A stretch of 64,000 bases of DNA from Lactobacillus sp. (lineage in GTDB: Bacteria > Bacillota > Bacilli > Lactobacillales > Lactobacillaceae). The stretch covers positions 682,001-746,000 of the forward strand of contig JAKVNR010000001.1 in NCBI GenBank assembly GCA_022483245.1. Direction: 5' to 3'. Positions 39,037-47,945 of the stretch are shown in pieces (position 1 is the stretch's first letter; the number at the start of each line of letters is the position of its first letter). The notes beneath the pieces are model-generated. The model saw only the letters and a list, made by a program, of their open reading frames with translations. It ran no database searches and was not told where the DNA came from. The translations under genes were made by a program, and so were the position numbers.

Positions 39037-39053
39037 TATGATAACATATCATA
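39037..39053. promoter_or_regulatory. Inverted repeat upstream of plsC (possible operator)
   Basis: TATGATA-ACA-TATCATA is a perfect 7-bp-arm inverted repeat directly before the ribosome-binding site TTGGAGG (39057-39063). It resembles a repressor site but does not match the FabT box as I know it. Confidence 0.4.
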
Positions 39054-39069
39054 ATGTTGGAGGTTAAAT

Positions 39070-39684
39070 ATGTTTTATCGCGTGATTCGTCCCATCGCTC
39101 GTTTCATCGTTTGGATTTTAAATGGGCACTTGCATGTCAACCACAAAGACCGCTTGCCTGAAGGCAACTATGTGTTAGTTGCACCGCACCGGACTTGGTG
39201 GGAGCCCATTATGTTTGCCCTAGCAGCCAGCCCGATGGAATTCATGTTTATGGCTAAAATCGAACTGTTTAAAAATCCGATTTTGCGGTTTATTTTAAAC
39301 CATGCCCATGCCTTTCCAGTTGACCGTGAACACCCCGGACCATCTGTCTTGAAGATTCCAGTTAAAGGACTGCGGGAAGGAAAATTATCATTGATCGTCT
39401 TTCCCTCTGGTACCCGCCACTCAGCTGAATTAAAAAGCGGGGCACTAGTCATTGCTAAAATGGCGCGTAAGCCGCTGGTCCCTGTGGTTTACCAAGGGCC
39501 ATTAACATTCAAAGACTTGCTCAAGCGCCAGCCAATGGAAATTTGCTTCGGCGACCCAATTAAAATTGATCCTAAAACCAAAATTAACCATGAAACGACC
39601 CCGGTTTTATACCACGAACTTGAAAAAGCCTGGGATAAGCTGGATCACGAACAGAATCCTGCGTTTAAATACGTTCCGCGTTAA
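39070..39684 (+). CDS. plsC: PlsC-like 1-acyl-glycerol-3-phosphate acyltransferase
   Basis: This 204-aa membrane-associated enzyme is likely to acylate lysophosphatidate to phosphatidate. The fold is clear, but block I is H40-RTWW-E45 instead of the usual HX4D, and block III is FPSGTRH (111-117) instead of EGTRS. A hydrophobic N-terminal segment and FPVDRE (block II) are present. It lies 11 bases ahead of cfa, so phospholipid assembly and acyl-chain modification are co-expressed. If Glu45 does not serve, it could be a divergent acyltransferase with another acceptor. Confidence 0.85.
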   Translation: MFYRVIRPIARFIVWILNGHLHVNHKDRLPEGNYVLVAPHRTWWEPIMFALAASPMEFMFMAKIELFKNPILRFILNHAHAFPVDREHPGPSVLKIPVKGLREGKLSLIVFPSGTRHSAELKSGALVIAKMARKPLVPVVYQGPLTFKDLLKRQPMEICFGDPIKIDPKTKINHETTPVLYHELEKAWDKLDHEQNPAFKYVPR

Positions 39685-39695
39685 GGAGGATCAGT

Positions 39696-40880
39696 ATGCT
39701 TGAAAAAACTTTTTACAATACAATGTTGAAGCGTTCTTTCAACATCCCTGTTAAAGTTGTGTTCTGGGATGGCAAGAGCAAGCTGTACGGCGAAGGCGAG
39801 CCGCAAGTTACCGTAGTTTTTAATAAAAAAATTCCGCTGCATGAAATTACCAATAACGCTTCTTTAGCCTTTGGCGAAGCTTATATGCGTGGAGACTTAG
39901 AAATTCACGGCAGCATTCAGAAATTGATTGAATCGGCTTATGAATCTGCTGATTCCTTTATGAAGAGCAGCAAATTCCGCCACCTGATGCCTCACCAAAA
40001 GCATACAGAACAACAAAGTGCTGAAGACGTGCAGAGCCACTACGATATCGGCAATGATTTTTACCGCTTGTGGCTTGACCCAAGCATGACCTACTCTTGT
40101 GCTTACTTCACGCCGAAAAACAAAAATAATGACTTAGAAGCAGCTCAGCTAGCTAAAGTACACCATATTTTGCAAAAATTAGACCCGCAACCAGGCAAAA
40201 CTTTGCTGGATATCGGCTGCGGCTGGGGCACGCTGATTTTGACCGCAGCTAAAGAATATAATTTACGGGTCACCGGGATTACTTTAAGCGAAGAACAATA
40301 TAAACTAGTTCAGCAAAAAATTAACGAGCTCGGTTTGCAAAACCAAGCTGAAGTCCTGCTGGAAGACTACCGTGAACTTGGCGACCGGCAATACGACTAT
40401 GTAACTTCCGTTGGCATGTTTGAGCATGTCGGCAAAGAAAATCTTGGCCAATATTTCCGAGATGTAGCTAAATACATGAAGCCAGATGGTGTCGCTCTGA
40501 TTCACGGCATTACCCGCCAGCAAGGCGGCGCAACTAATGCCTGGCTGAATAAGTATATTTTCCCAGGTGGCTACCTGCCAGGCCTGCAAGAAATTGTCGG
40601 CGAAATTGAAGGCGCTAATTTACAGATCACCGATATGGAAACCCTGCGCCGGCATTACCAACGCACCCTGGAAATCTGGGATCAAAACTTTAATGCCCAC
40701 CGCGAAGAAGTGGCTAAAATGTTTGATGAGCAATTTGTCCGGATGTGGGACTTATACCTCAATGCTTGTGCTGCTTCCTTTGAATCTGGCAACATCGACG
40801 TTGTCCAGTACTTATTGACCAATGGCCCATCAGGCCGAAGCTTGCCAATGACACGTGGCTATATGCTTAACGAAAAGTAA
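39696..40880 (+). CDS. cfa: Cyclopropane-fatty-acyl-phospholipid synthase
   Basis: This 394-aa SAM-dependent enzyme adds a methylene bridge to unsaturated acyl chains of membrane phospholipids, giving lactobacillic-type acids and acid/stress tolerance. It has [14 protein letters not shown] (115-128), MTYSCAYF (131-138) and the SAM-binding LLDIGCGWG (170-178). AAGGAGG precedes the ATG. It ends at a strong bidirectional terminator, so plsC-cfa is a two-gene operon. Confidence 0.95.
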   Translation: MLEKTFYNTMLKRSFNIPVKVVFWDGKSKLYGEGEPQVTVVFNKKIPLHEITNNASLAFGEAYMRGDLEIHGSIQKLIESAYESADSFMKSSKFRHLMPHQKHTEQQSAEDVQSHYDIGNDFYRLWLDPSMTYSCAYFTPKNKNNDLEAAQLAKVHHILQKLDPQPGKTLLDIGCGWGTLILTAAKEYNLRVTGITLSEEQYKLVQQKINELGLQNQAEVLLEDYRELGDRQYDYVTSVGMFEHVGKENLGQYFRDVAKYMKPDGVALIHGITRQQGGATNAWLNKYIFPGGYLPGLQEIVGEIEGANLQITDMETLRRHYQRTLEIWDQNFNAHREEVAKMFDEQFVRMWDLYLNACAASFESGNIDVVQYLLTNGPSGRSLPMTRGYMLNEK

Positions 40881-40894
40881 ATTTGATTGCAAAC

Positions 40895-40932
40895 AAAAAC
40901 TGTTAGTTCTTAATTGAACTAACAGTTTTTTC
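40895..40932. terminator. Bidirectional terminator between cfa and the ABC exporter
   Basis: A perfect 14-bp stem (40895-40908 with 40917-40930) with T-runs on both strands separates two convergent operons. Confidence 0.9.
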
Positions 40933-40943
40933 TTGGAAAAAAA

Positions 40944-42734
40944 TTATTCAGTATGAACTTGTAAATTATACAAGCTGTAGTAATAGCCCTTTTGTGCTAA
41001 TAATTCTTCGTGCGTTCCGTGCTCAACGATCCGGCCCTTATCCAGTACAATAATTTGATCAGCATCGGCGATCGTTGACAGTCGGTGGGCAATAGCCAGC
41101 GTGGTCCGGCCCTGCCGCAAACGCTTCAAACCGGCTTGAATTAATTCTTCGGTTTCAGTATCAACATTGGCAGTTGCTTCGTCTAGTACCAAAATCTTAG
41201 GATTAGTTACCAGCGTCCGCGCAAATGACAGCAGCTGCCGCTGGCCCTGACTCAATTCGCTGCCGCCTTCTAGTACCTTGGCGTGGTATTTACCAGGCTG
41301 CTTTTGAATAAATTCATCGGCCCGGACGGCTTTTGCCGCTGTCTGAATTTGCTCATCCGTAATTTGCTGGTTATAGAGCCTGATATTCGAAGCAATATCA
41401 CCAGAAAACATAAATGGCTCTTGCAGCACCAAACCGAGTTTGGCCCGCAGCTCAGCTAGTGGGTACGACTTTAAATCATGGCCATCAATTAAGATTTGCC
41501 CTTGATAATATTCATAAAACCGCAACATCACATTGATAATCGTACTTTTACCCGATCCAGTGTGACCCACAATCCCTAGAGTCTGCCCTGGTTCAACGGT
41601 AAAGGATAAATCATGCAAAATTTCATGCTTGCCATCATAAGAAAAGCTCACATGCTTAAATTCAATTTTGCCAGCCTTAATCTGCAAACCGTCCTCTGGA
41701 TGCTGGACTGGTTCAAATTCCTGCGTATCCAGCACTTGGAAGATCCGCTTGCCAGCTACAATCCCATCTTGGAACAAAGTCATTTGGTCCATCATGGTTG
41801 AGAAAGGATTAAAAAATTGACTTAAGTACTGCGAGAAAGCGTATAAAACACCAGCTGGCACGAACGTTTCATGCAGCGGAAAACCAAAGTAAAGCAGGAC
41901 TACTGTCAAAGCAGCCGAGTATAGCAGCGAAGTCAGCGGTGACAGCAGCAAAGAGTTCAAATGAATCATCGACATCCGTGTCTGCATTAAGCCGCCATTT
42001 TCTGCTTCAAATTTGTCCCGCATCCGGTCTTCTTGCTTAAATTCCTGAATTAACCCCATCCCCTCAATATTTTCATTCAAAGAGGTGTTAATCCGGCTCA
42101 ATCTTTCCCGCATCTTCCGATAAAGCCGCGAACTAAAGTGAGTATAAACGGCAATCACCAGCATGATAATCGGGATAAAAATCACCATCAGCCAAGCCGC
42201 GGTCACGTTCGTAGTAAACATGGCAATAAAGGCCGTAACTAATGAGAAAATCGCCATAATAACACTCGCTAGCACCGTTAAGAAGTTGCTTAGGGTCATC
42301 GTATCGTTGGTTACCCGCGAGACAATTGCCCCAGTTGGCGTTTGATCGAAGAACCGCATCCCTAGTTTATGCAGGTGACGAAACATGATCTTGCGGATGC
42401 TTTCGAGCGTTTTTTCAGACCCATAAGCAAAATAAAACTCATAGGTAAACTGCATGATCGCCTTTAAAATCACGCCCAGGCCATAAAGAAGGCCCGCCCA
42501 AAGAATAATTTGGGTCGTCGCGCTTTTTGTCACTAAATAGTGGTCAATAAAATACTGCAAACCGTGCGGCAAGAGCATATTAATCCCGCTGACGATAAAA
42601 GCGCCAATCGTTGCAACCAGCATCTCCCACCGAAAGGGTTTAACAAACTTAAATAAGCGCTTGAGAATTTGCCATTGTTCTGACAGCGGGATTGGTTTTG
42701 ACCAAATTGACTCAGTTTGTTTTTCTTGATCCAT
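40944..42734 (-). CDS. Heterodimeric ABC exporter subunit with consensus Walker B
   Basis: The 596 residues combine a six-helix ABC1 membrane domain and a nucleotide-binding domain: Walker A GHTGSGKST, signature ELSQGQRQ (LSQGQ in place of LSGGQ), Walker B ILVLDEA with the catalytic Glu, and switch His in AIAHRLST. With the preceding gene it resembles YheH/YheI (BmrCD) and LmrCD multidrug exporters. Two bases separate the pair. Substrate unknown; drug or lipid export are both possible. Confidence 0.9.
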   Translation of the reverse strand: MDQEKQTESIWSKPIPLSEQWQILKRLFKFVKPFRWEMLVATIGAFIVSGINMLLPHGLQYFIDHYLVTKSATTQIILWAGLLYGLGVILKAIMQFTYEFYFAYGSEKTLESIRKIMFRHLHKLGMRFFDQTPTGAIVSRVTNDTMTLSNFLTVLASVIMAIFSLVTAFIAMFTTNVTAAWLMVIFIPIIMLVIAVYTHFSSRLYRKMRERLSRINTSLNENIEGMGLIQEFKQEDRMRDKFEAENGGLMQTRMSMIHLNSLLLSPLTSLLYSAALTVVLLYFGFPLHETFVPAGVLYAFSQYLSQFFNPFSTMMDQMTLFQDGIVAGKRIFQVLDTQEFEPVQHPEDGLQIKAGKIEFKHVSFSYDGKHEILHDLSFTVEPGQTLGIVGHTGSGKSTIINVMLRFYEYYQGQILIDGHDLKSYPLAELRAKLGLVLQEPFMFSGDIASNIRLYNQQITDEQIQTAAKAVRADEFIQKQPGKYHAKVLEGGSELSQGQRQLLSFARTLVTNPKILVLDEATANVDTETEELIQAGLKRLRQGRTTLAIAHRLSTIADADQIIVLDKGRIVEHGTHEELLAQKGYYYSLYNLQVHTE

Positions 42735-42736
42735 GC

Positions 42737-44488
42737 TTACCCCTCCTGTCTAGTAAATTCTTGAGCTTGCCACATCTGCGCATACCAGCCGCCACGTTCA
42801 AGCAGGTCAGCGTGTGTGCCGCGTTCAATGACATGCCCATCTTCTAAGACTAAAATCAAATCTGCCTCTTTGACAGAAGTCAACCGGTGAGCCGCAATAA
42901 TCGTAGTCTTATCGGCACGTTCTTTGCGCAAAGATTGCAAAATTGACGTTTCAGTTTTGGCGTCAACTGCTGACAAAGCATCATCGAGAATTAAAATCTG
43001 ACTGTGTTTAAGCAGCGCCCGGGCAATCGACAGCCGCTGCTTTTGTCCACCAGATAGTTCAACCCCATTTTGTCCAACTAAAGTGTTGTAAGCATTGGGC
43101 AGCTGAGTGATATCTTGGTGCAAGGCACTCTTGCGGGCAACAGCTTCTACATCATTGAGCTGGGCTTGGTGTTCGCCAAAGGCAATATTGTTCCGAACAG
43201 TCGTTGAAAACAGGAAGTTTTGCTGCGGAACATAAGCAATTTGGCTCAGCAAAGTCGCCAAGGGGATTTTTTGCAAATCATAGCCGTTCAAAGTGATTCG
43301 GCCATCATATTTAGCATACTCGCGCAAGAGCAGCTGAATAATAGCAGTTTTGCCTGATCCAACTTTGCCAACCAAGCCCAGGGTTTGTCCCGCCTTTAAA
43401 TCAAAATTGACATCCTGTAAAACCGGAATTTGCGGCTCATCAGGATAAGCAAAATACTTAATTTGATAAATTAAATCGCCATGCAGGTCACTGGCTTTAA
43501 TTGATTGGTCAGCATTTTGATCAGTCACCAGCGGTTTTTCTTTGAGCAGCTTTTCGACCCGGTCATACGAAGCTGACCCGCGCTCAACGATATTAAACAA
43601 GTAGCCAATCGCAAACATCGGCCACACCATGTTGCCGATATAAGCAACAAATGAAACTAATTGCCCAATCGTCAGCTGGCCATGCATGACGAGCAGACCG
43701 CCATAAATGATCGTGATAACGTAAGTTAAACCAATAATCAGCGAACCGAGCGGGTCAAACAGCGAATCCCAAATAAAGACCTTGCGGTTGATTTTAATCG
43801 TTTTATTGACTAAATCATCAAAGGCTGCTGTATCTTCTTGACCCTGGCCAAAAGTTTTCAGGACTTTAATGCCTGAAACTGTTTCTTGGGTCTTATTATT
43901 TAGCTCTGAAAAGGCCGCCTGCGATTTATCAAATTCGCTGTATAAGCGCGTTCCCAGCCGCCAAGCTCCTAACGCTAAAAATGGCAGCGGCAGCATAGCA
44001 ACGATCGTTAATCGTAAGTCGGCAAAGGCAATCATGGCCGCTAACGTCGACAAACCCATAATTAACGAGTCAACTAAAGTTAGTACCCCATCGCCTGCGA
44101 CCATTTCTATCGCGTTAACGTCATTAGTAGCATGCGCCATTAAGTCACCAGTCCGGTGCCGCTGGAAAAAGGTCCGGTCCATGGCCAAGAAGTGGTCAAA
44201 CAACCGGCTGCGAATTTCACGCTCCAGGACAGCCGCCCCACCCCAAATCTGTTTGCGCCAAACATAGCGCAAGCCAAATAAGGCTAAAGCAGCTGCAATC
44301 ACTGCCACAACCAGCCCGCCATATTGGGCCCAAGTAATTTTGCCAGCGTCCAGCCGATCAGCCATCAGGCCTAGAATTCTCGGTGGTACTAAGTTGGCAA
44401 CTGAGGTGAGGGCTAAAAATAAAATCCCAATGATATAGCGTTTGCGCTCCTTTTTAAAAAACCAGCCTAGTTTTTTAAAGACTCCCAT
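42737..44488 (-). CDS. Heterodimeric ABC exporter subunit with degenerate ATP site
   Basis: The 583 residues have a six-helix membrane domain and an ATPase domain: Walker A GKVGSGKTA and canonical signature ELSGGQKQ. Walker B, ILILDDA, has Asp in place of the catalytic Glu. This pattern (degenerate Walker B here, degenerate LSQGQ in the partner) puts one non-hydrolytic ATP site at the dimer interface, as in LmrCD, BmrCD and TM287/288. It is the first gene of the two-gene operon. Confidence 0.9.
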   Translation of the reverse strand: MGVFKKLGWFFKKERKRYIIGILFLALTSVANLVPPRILGLMADRLDAGKITWAQYGGLVVAVIAAALALFGLRYVWRKQIWGGAAVLEREIRSRLFDHFLAMDRTFFQRHRTGDLMAHATNDVNAIEMVAGDGVLTLVDSLIMGLSTLAAMIAFADLRLTIVAMLPLPFLALGAWRLGTRLYSEFDKSQAAFSELNNKTQETVSGIKVLKTFGQGQEDTAAFDDLVNKTIKINRKVFIWDSLFDPLGSLIIGLTYVITIIYGGLLVMHGQLTIGQLVSFVAYIGNMVWPMFAIGYLFNIVERGSASYDRVEKLLKEKPLVTDQNADQSIKASDLHGDLIYQIKYFAYPDEPQIPVLQDVNFDLKAGQTLGLVGKVGSGKTAIIQLLLREYAKYDGRITLNGYDLQKIPLATLLSQIAYVPQQNFLFSTTVRNNIAFGEHQAQLNDVEAVARKSALHQDITQLPNAYNTLVGQNGVELSGGQKQRLSIARALLKHSQILILDDALSAVDAKTETSILQSLRKERADKTTIIAAHRLTSVKEADLILVLEDGHVIERGTHADLLERGGWYAQMWQAQEFTRQEG

Positions 44489-44511
44489 TCAGTAATCACC
44501 TGCTTTTTATG

Positions 44512-44540
44512 TAAAAAAAGAGGGGTTTGCTAACCCTCCC
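44512..44540 (-). terminator. Terminator downstream of yneF
   Basis: GGGAGGGTT-AGC-AAACCCCTC forms a bulged stem followed by seven T's on the minus strand. Confidence 0.6.
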
Positions 44541-44561
44541 TTGATGATGACTAATTTAGCA

Positions 44562-44786
44562 TTACATCTTGCTTTGTTGGTGACGCATCATGTTCATCAC
44601 TTGGTTGACCTTTCTGGCTGATGGGGTTTGACCCATTTGCGACATCATGGTCCGGATCATTTCTTCATTGAACGGAGGGTTCTCTTTGAAGTATTTCTTC
44701 ATGTAAGCTCTGGCACCATAAAAGCCGCCAACCAAACCTAATAACAAAGCTACGATAATTAAAGTAATTGCTAAACCTAAATTCAT
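44562..44786 (-). CDS. yneF: UPF0154 family membrane protein YneF
   Basis: This 74-aa protein has one N-terminal membrane segment (about 5-27, LAITLIIVALLLGLVGGFYGARAYM) and then the family signature KKYFKENPPFNEEMIRTMMSQMGQTPS. Conserved in Firmicutes; function unknown. It is the usual companion of ynzC near lexA, 26 bases downstream of ynzC here. Confidence 0.9.
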   Translation of the reverse strand: MNLGLAITLIIVALLLGLVGGFYGARAYMKKYFKENPPFNEEMIRTMMSQMGQTPSARKVNQVMNMMRHQQSKM

Positions 44787-44812
44787 TCTTCCTGTCTCCC
44801 CTTGCTTACTAA

Positions 44813-45061
44813 TTAATCTTTGCGTAAACCCTTACGACGTTGGGCACGTTTTGCTTTTTCAGATGTTAGTTCTCGTCCATTTTTGTCAACGATCACTAAG
44901 TTTTCAACTTGTTGTTTGAAGCCAGCCCGGAAGTTGGCAATGAACTTCTTATGCAGCTGCTTGCGTTCTAATTCTTCTTCAGCAGTGAGCGGCCGCTTTT
45001 CTTTCAGGTGGTAGAGTTCATTGATTCGGGCGATGACTCGTTGTTCTTCTTTTTTATCCAA
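44813..45061 (-). CDS. ynzC: UPF0291 (YnzC-like) protein
   Basis: A small charged protein of about 82 aa that matches the DUF896/YnzC layout: RINELYHLKEKRPLTAEEELERKQLHK is a helical hairpin, then NFRAGFKQQVENLVIVDKNGRELTSEK. The start is a TTG at 45061 with GCGAGG 8 bases upstream; the longer frame would run through the intergenic region. It is divergent from lexA, like the yneA-yneB-ynzC SOS neighbourhood of B. subtilis, but yneA is not seen. Function unknown. Confidence 0.85.
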   Translation of the reverse strand: MDKKEEQRVIARINELYHLKEKRPLTAEEELERKQLHKKFIANFRAGFKQQVENLVIVDKNGRELTSEKAKRAQRRKGLRKD

Positions 45062-45127
45062 GTCAGACACCTCGCTAGTAAGATAGTGTACCCTAAAATG
45101 CGCTGATAGCAAAGCAAAAAAGGACTA

Positions 45128-45162
45128 GAACATTTGTTTGGAACCGTCTTTTTTGTTAGAAT
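45128..45162 (+). promoter_or_regulatory. lexA promoter with SOS box
   Basis: GAACATTTGTTT (45128-45139) resembles the Gram-positive LexA box (GAAC-N4-GTTC type). It overlaps a -35 TTGTTT (45134-45139); -10 TAGAAT is at 45157-45162, spacing 17. LexA would repress its own gene here. Confidence 0.65.
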
Positions 45163-45186
45163 GAAACAAAGATACGGAGACTAACT

Positions 45187-45801
45187 ATGACTAAATCAAA
45201 ACAACTCGAAATTTTGCAATTTATCTATGACACGGCAGCTGACCGCGGCTTTCCGCCAACGGTCCGCGAAATTTGCAATGCCGTTAACCTTTCTTCGACT
45301 TCCACTGTTCATGGTCATTTGACCCGGCTGGAACGCAAAGGCTACTTACTCAAAGACCCGTCTAAACCGCGTGCCATTGAAGTAACTAGGGAAGGTATGG
45401 CAGCACTCGGGATTAAACCGCGCGAAATTCCGGTGGTCGGCGTGGTCACTGCCGGACAGCCAATTTTAGCGGTTGAAGATATTGATGACTACTTCCCGCT
45501 ACCACCTGATCTGCAAAATGAAGCGGGCAATTTATTCATGCTGCGCGTTCATGGTGAATCTATGATCAATGCTGGTATTTTAAACGGTGATAAAGTTATC
45601 GTCCGCAAACAGAGTTCAGCTAATAACGGTGAAATCGTGGTCGCCATGACTGATGAAAATGAAGCAACGGTTAAGCGTTTTTACAAAGAAGCTGACCACT
45701 TCCGCTTGCAACCAGAAAATGATACGATGGCACCGATTATTTTGCCGAATGTGCATATTTTAGGCAAAGTTGTCGGACTGTATCGTAATGACATTGATTA
45801 G
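45187..45801 (+). CDS. lexA: LexA repressor
   Basis: LexA (204 aa) represses SOS genes and cleaves itself when RecA is activated. The winged helix has [22 protein letters not shown] (three short runs of this are family-diagnostic). The cleavage site is Ala89-Gly90 in VVTAGQP, catalytic Ser125 is in VHGESM and Lys163 in ATVKRF. An SOS box overlaps its promoter. It is monocistronic with a terminator and divergent from ynzC-yneF. Confidence 0.97.
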   Translation: MTKSKQLEILQFIYDTAADRGFPPTVREICNAVNLSSTSTVHGHLTRLERKGYLLKDPSKPRAIEVTREGMAALGIKPREIPVVGVVTAGQPILAVEDIDDYFPLPPDLQNEAGNLFMLRVHGESMINAGILNGDKVIVRKQSSANNGEIVVAMTDENEATVKRFYKEADHFRLQPENDTMAPIILPNVHILGKVVGLYRNDID

Positions 45802-45816
45802 TTTTTAAACAAATTA

Positions 45817-45849
45817 AGAGGAACTGCTTGTTAGCAGCTCCTCTTTTTA
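45817..45849. terminator. Bidirectional terminator after lexA
   Basis: An 11-of-12-bp stem (45817-45828 with 45833-45844) is followed by TTTTTAT. It serves lexA and the convergent DUF3021 gene. Confidence 0.8.
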
Positions 45850-46263
45850 TTTATGCTTTAGTTTGTCATTGATTTTCCGTACTTCTTGAACCTGAAACCA
45901 AAAATATATGCCGTAAGCCAATCCATACATAGCGACAAATGAAATGATCTTGCTAAGCCAGTGCCCTTGGTAATTGTTCAGCATCAATGCTAGCAGCAAC
46001 CAAGCGGCCAGGCAGAGAAAGAAGTTGAGGATTAACCGCAAGCGAAATGGTTGTTTCTCCCAATTAAAAATTAAACCGGCCAGGCTTAAAAAGACCCCAA
46101 TTCCAAAGGAAATCACGACCCATTTCAGCAGCAGCCCAACAGTCAATTGACTGTTCATGCCAGCATAATAAAGCCAAGCACACACGTTCCAAGTTACACC
46201 AATTCCAATTCCGATTAGGCCGCTTATCAACAAGCCAATCAGCATCTTAACAGTTTTATTCAT
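45847..46263 (-). CDS. DUF3021 family membrane protein
   Basis: The 138 residues contain four predicted membrane segments (about 5-30, 40-62, 73-95, 103-125) and a basic C-terminus. The start overlaps the 3' end of the LytTR gene by 4 bases (ATGA), so the two are coupled. DUF3021 proteins routinely pair with one-domain LytTR regulators, and in related LytTR regulatory systems the membrane partner restrains the regulator. The signal sensed is unknown. Confidence 0.82.
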   Translation of the reverse strand: MNKTVKMLIGLLISGLIGIGIGVTWNVCAWLYYAGMNSQLTVGLLLKWVVISFGIGVFLSLAGLIFNWEKQPFRLRLILNFFLCLAAWLLLALMLNNYQGHWLSKIISFVAMYGLAYGIYFWFQVQEVRKINDKLKHK

Positions 46264-46697
46264 AGCCCTAACCTCTCTTTCAAGTTTTTTAATTTGCGCC
46301 GAGAAATTTGAACTCGTTCCTTAGTGACCAAAATAGCATCGATGCCGCCAGTGGCAGCAATTTCCAAATGATCAATTGCGTGGTAATTAATAATGGCGTT
46401 CCTCGACGCTTCGATAAATTCATGTGGCAACAGTTCTAGCACCTGCCGCAGGCTCCCGCGATATTTATACTCATCGCCGGCAGTCGTCACTACTCTGAGT
46501 TGGCCATTATCAGCAGCTAGCAAACAGATTTGTTCAAACTTGACCGGCACGATGTTCTGATCTTGCATGCACCACAGCACCGGTTGATCACTCAACAATT
46601 CTTTGGTAATCCGGCTAATTTTAGGTGTCATTGCTTGTAAGAAAAAATCTGCCCGTTCTGCCTCTAAAGCCGGGTCAATTTTTACGTTAACTTTCAT
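46260..46697 (-). CDS. LytTR-domain transcriptional regulator
   Basis: This 145-aa regulator has a LytTR DNA-binding domain in the C-terminal two thirds (EFIEASRNAIINYHAID, then TKERVQISRRKLKNLKERL) and no receiver domain. The N-terminal 40 residues are unlike a phosphorylation module, so control probably comes from the membrane partner encoded next. AAGGAGG precedes the ATG, and an extended -10 (TGCTAAACT) lies upstream. Targets unknown; autoregulation is common for this class. Confidence 0.88.
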   Translation of the reverse strand: MKVNVKIDPALEAERADFFLQAMTPKISRITKELLSDQPVLWCMQDQNIVPVKFEQICLLAADNGQLRVVTTAGDEYKYRGSLRQVLELLPHEFIEASRNAIINYHAIDHLEIAATGGIDAILVTKERVQISRRKLKNLKERLGL

Positions 46698-46837
46698 CCT
46701 AGGCCTCCTTGTTGTTTTGATTTAAATTTAGTTTAGCAGGCTTAATTCAAAATAAATTACTTTGCTGCTAAATGGTCAAAAATAGGTCGTTACTGGTCAC
46801 CAATTTTAGTTGGACGGTGTCACAAACTGATAAATTT

Positions 46838-46845
46838 GCTAGAAT
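46838..46845 (+). promoter_or_regulatory. Extended -10 promoter of the epimerase gene
   Basis: TGCTAGAAT ends at 46845, with predicted initiation near 46852. This leaves the ATG at 46860 almost without leader and supports the GTG at 46881 as start. Confidence 0.5.
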
Positions 46846-46880
46846 TAGATTAAATATTCATGAAGAAAGGACCATTAACA

Positions 46881-47945
46881 GTGAGCGCATTAATAATAAA
46901 AGATTTGCAAATCGACCACAAAAGCGTCCCCCTTAAGCATCCCTTTGTAACTGCCTTGCACCGTGTCGACAGTATCGAAGCCGTCCGCGTGCAAGTTGTT
47001 TTATCAAATGGCATTGTCGGTGTCGGGACGGGTACTCCAAATGAAAAAGTCACTGGTGACAATTTAGCCTCCTCTACCGCAATTGTTGAGCAAGCTATTA
47101 AACCCGTGTTAGTTGGTGCTGATTTTACTAAATGGCAGCAGCTGCTGACTTTGCTTAAAAACTCCGTCTTAGAAAATACTCCAGCTAAAGCGGCGGTTGA
47201 ATTAGCCCTCTACGATGCACGCCGGCAGTTGTATAACTGCTCACTGACCAACCTGCTGGGCGGAGCTGATGACAGCGTTATTACCGACTATACGATCAGC
47301 ATTGGCGAACCTGCTCAAATGGCTAGCGAAGCGCGCGCTTTAGTTAAACGCGGCTTTACTTCTCTCAAAATTAAATTAGGCGAAGCCGCTGTTGAAGATA
47401 ATATCGCTGTCATTAAATCAATTGCTAAAGCAGCTGGTCCAGACATTCATTTGCGCTTAGATATGAACCAGACTTGGACCAAGCGGACTACGATGCAAGC
47501 AGCACAAGCTTGGCAGCAAGCCGGTTTAAAAATCGACTTTATTGAGCAGCCACTAGCTGCTAGCGATTTAGCCGGCATGGCCTGGCTGACTGCCCACTGT
47601 CCTTATCCGATCATGGCTGACGAAAGCGTGCATTCTTATCAAGATGCTCAAAAGGTGGTTGCCATGCAGGCGGCTGACTATATCAACATCAAGCTAATGA
47701 AAACCGGCGGTTTAAGTGAGGCCCAAAAGATCAATGACCTGGCCGCTAGTCATCATATTCCGACCATGCTGGGCTGCATGATTGAACCAATTGAATCAAT
47801 TGCAGCCGCCTGCAGTTTTGTTCTGGCTAACCCGAATGTAAAATTTGCAGACTTAGATTCGATTTTTATGGCCGAGCTAGATCCAGACCTGAGCCAATTT
47901 GCCCGCTGCCATGCTAATGAAATTGAGTTGATTAATCATGACTGA
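46881..47945 (+). CDS. Dipeptide epimerase (L-Ala-D/L-Glu epimerase family)
   Basis: This 354-aa protein belongs to the muconate-lactonising subgroup of the enolase superfamily. The acid-base lysines are in SLKIKLG and NIKLMKTGG, and the metal ligands in RLDMNQ, FIEQPL and MADESVH. Such enzymes epimerise L-Ala-D-Glu from recycled murein peptides to L-Ala-L-Glu. GTG at 46881 has AAAGGA at good spacing; the ATG at 46860 has no ribosome-binding site. It overlaps the next gene by 8 bases, so both probably act on cell-wall peptides. Specificity is not proven. Confidence 0.85.
   Translation: MSALIIKDLQIDHKSVPLKHPFVTALHRVDSIEAVRVQVVLSNGIVGVGTGTPNEKVTGDNLASSTAIVEQAIKPVLVGADFTKWQQLLTLLKNSVLENTPAKAAVELALYDARRQLYNCSLTNLLGGADDSVITDYTISIGEPAQMASEARALVKRGFTSLKIKLGEAAVEDNIAVIKSIAKAAGPDIHLRLDMNQTWTKRTTMQAAQAWQQAGLKIDFIEQPLAASDLAGMAWLTAHCPYPIMADESVHSYQDAQKVVAMQAADYINIKLMKTGGLSEAQKINDLAASHHIPTMLGCMIEPIESIAAACSFVLANPNVKFADLDSIFMAELDPDLSQFARCHANEIELINHD

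Noticed and set aside
46860..46880. ATG at 46860 as the epimerase start
   Set aside because: No ribosome-binding site and almost no leader after the predicted promoter; the GTG at 46881 has AAAGGA at the right distance.
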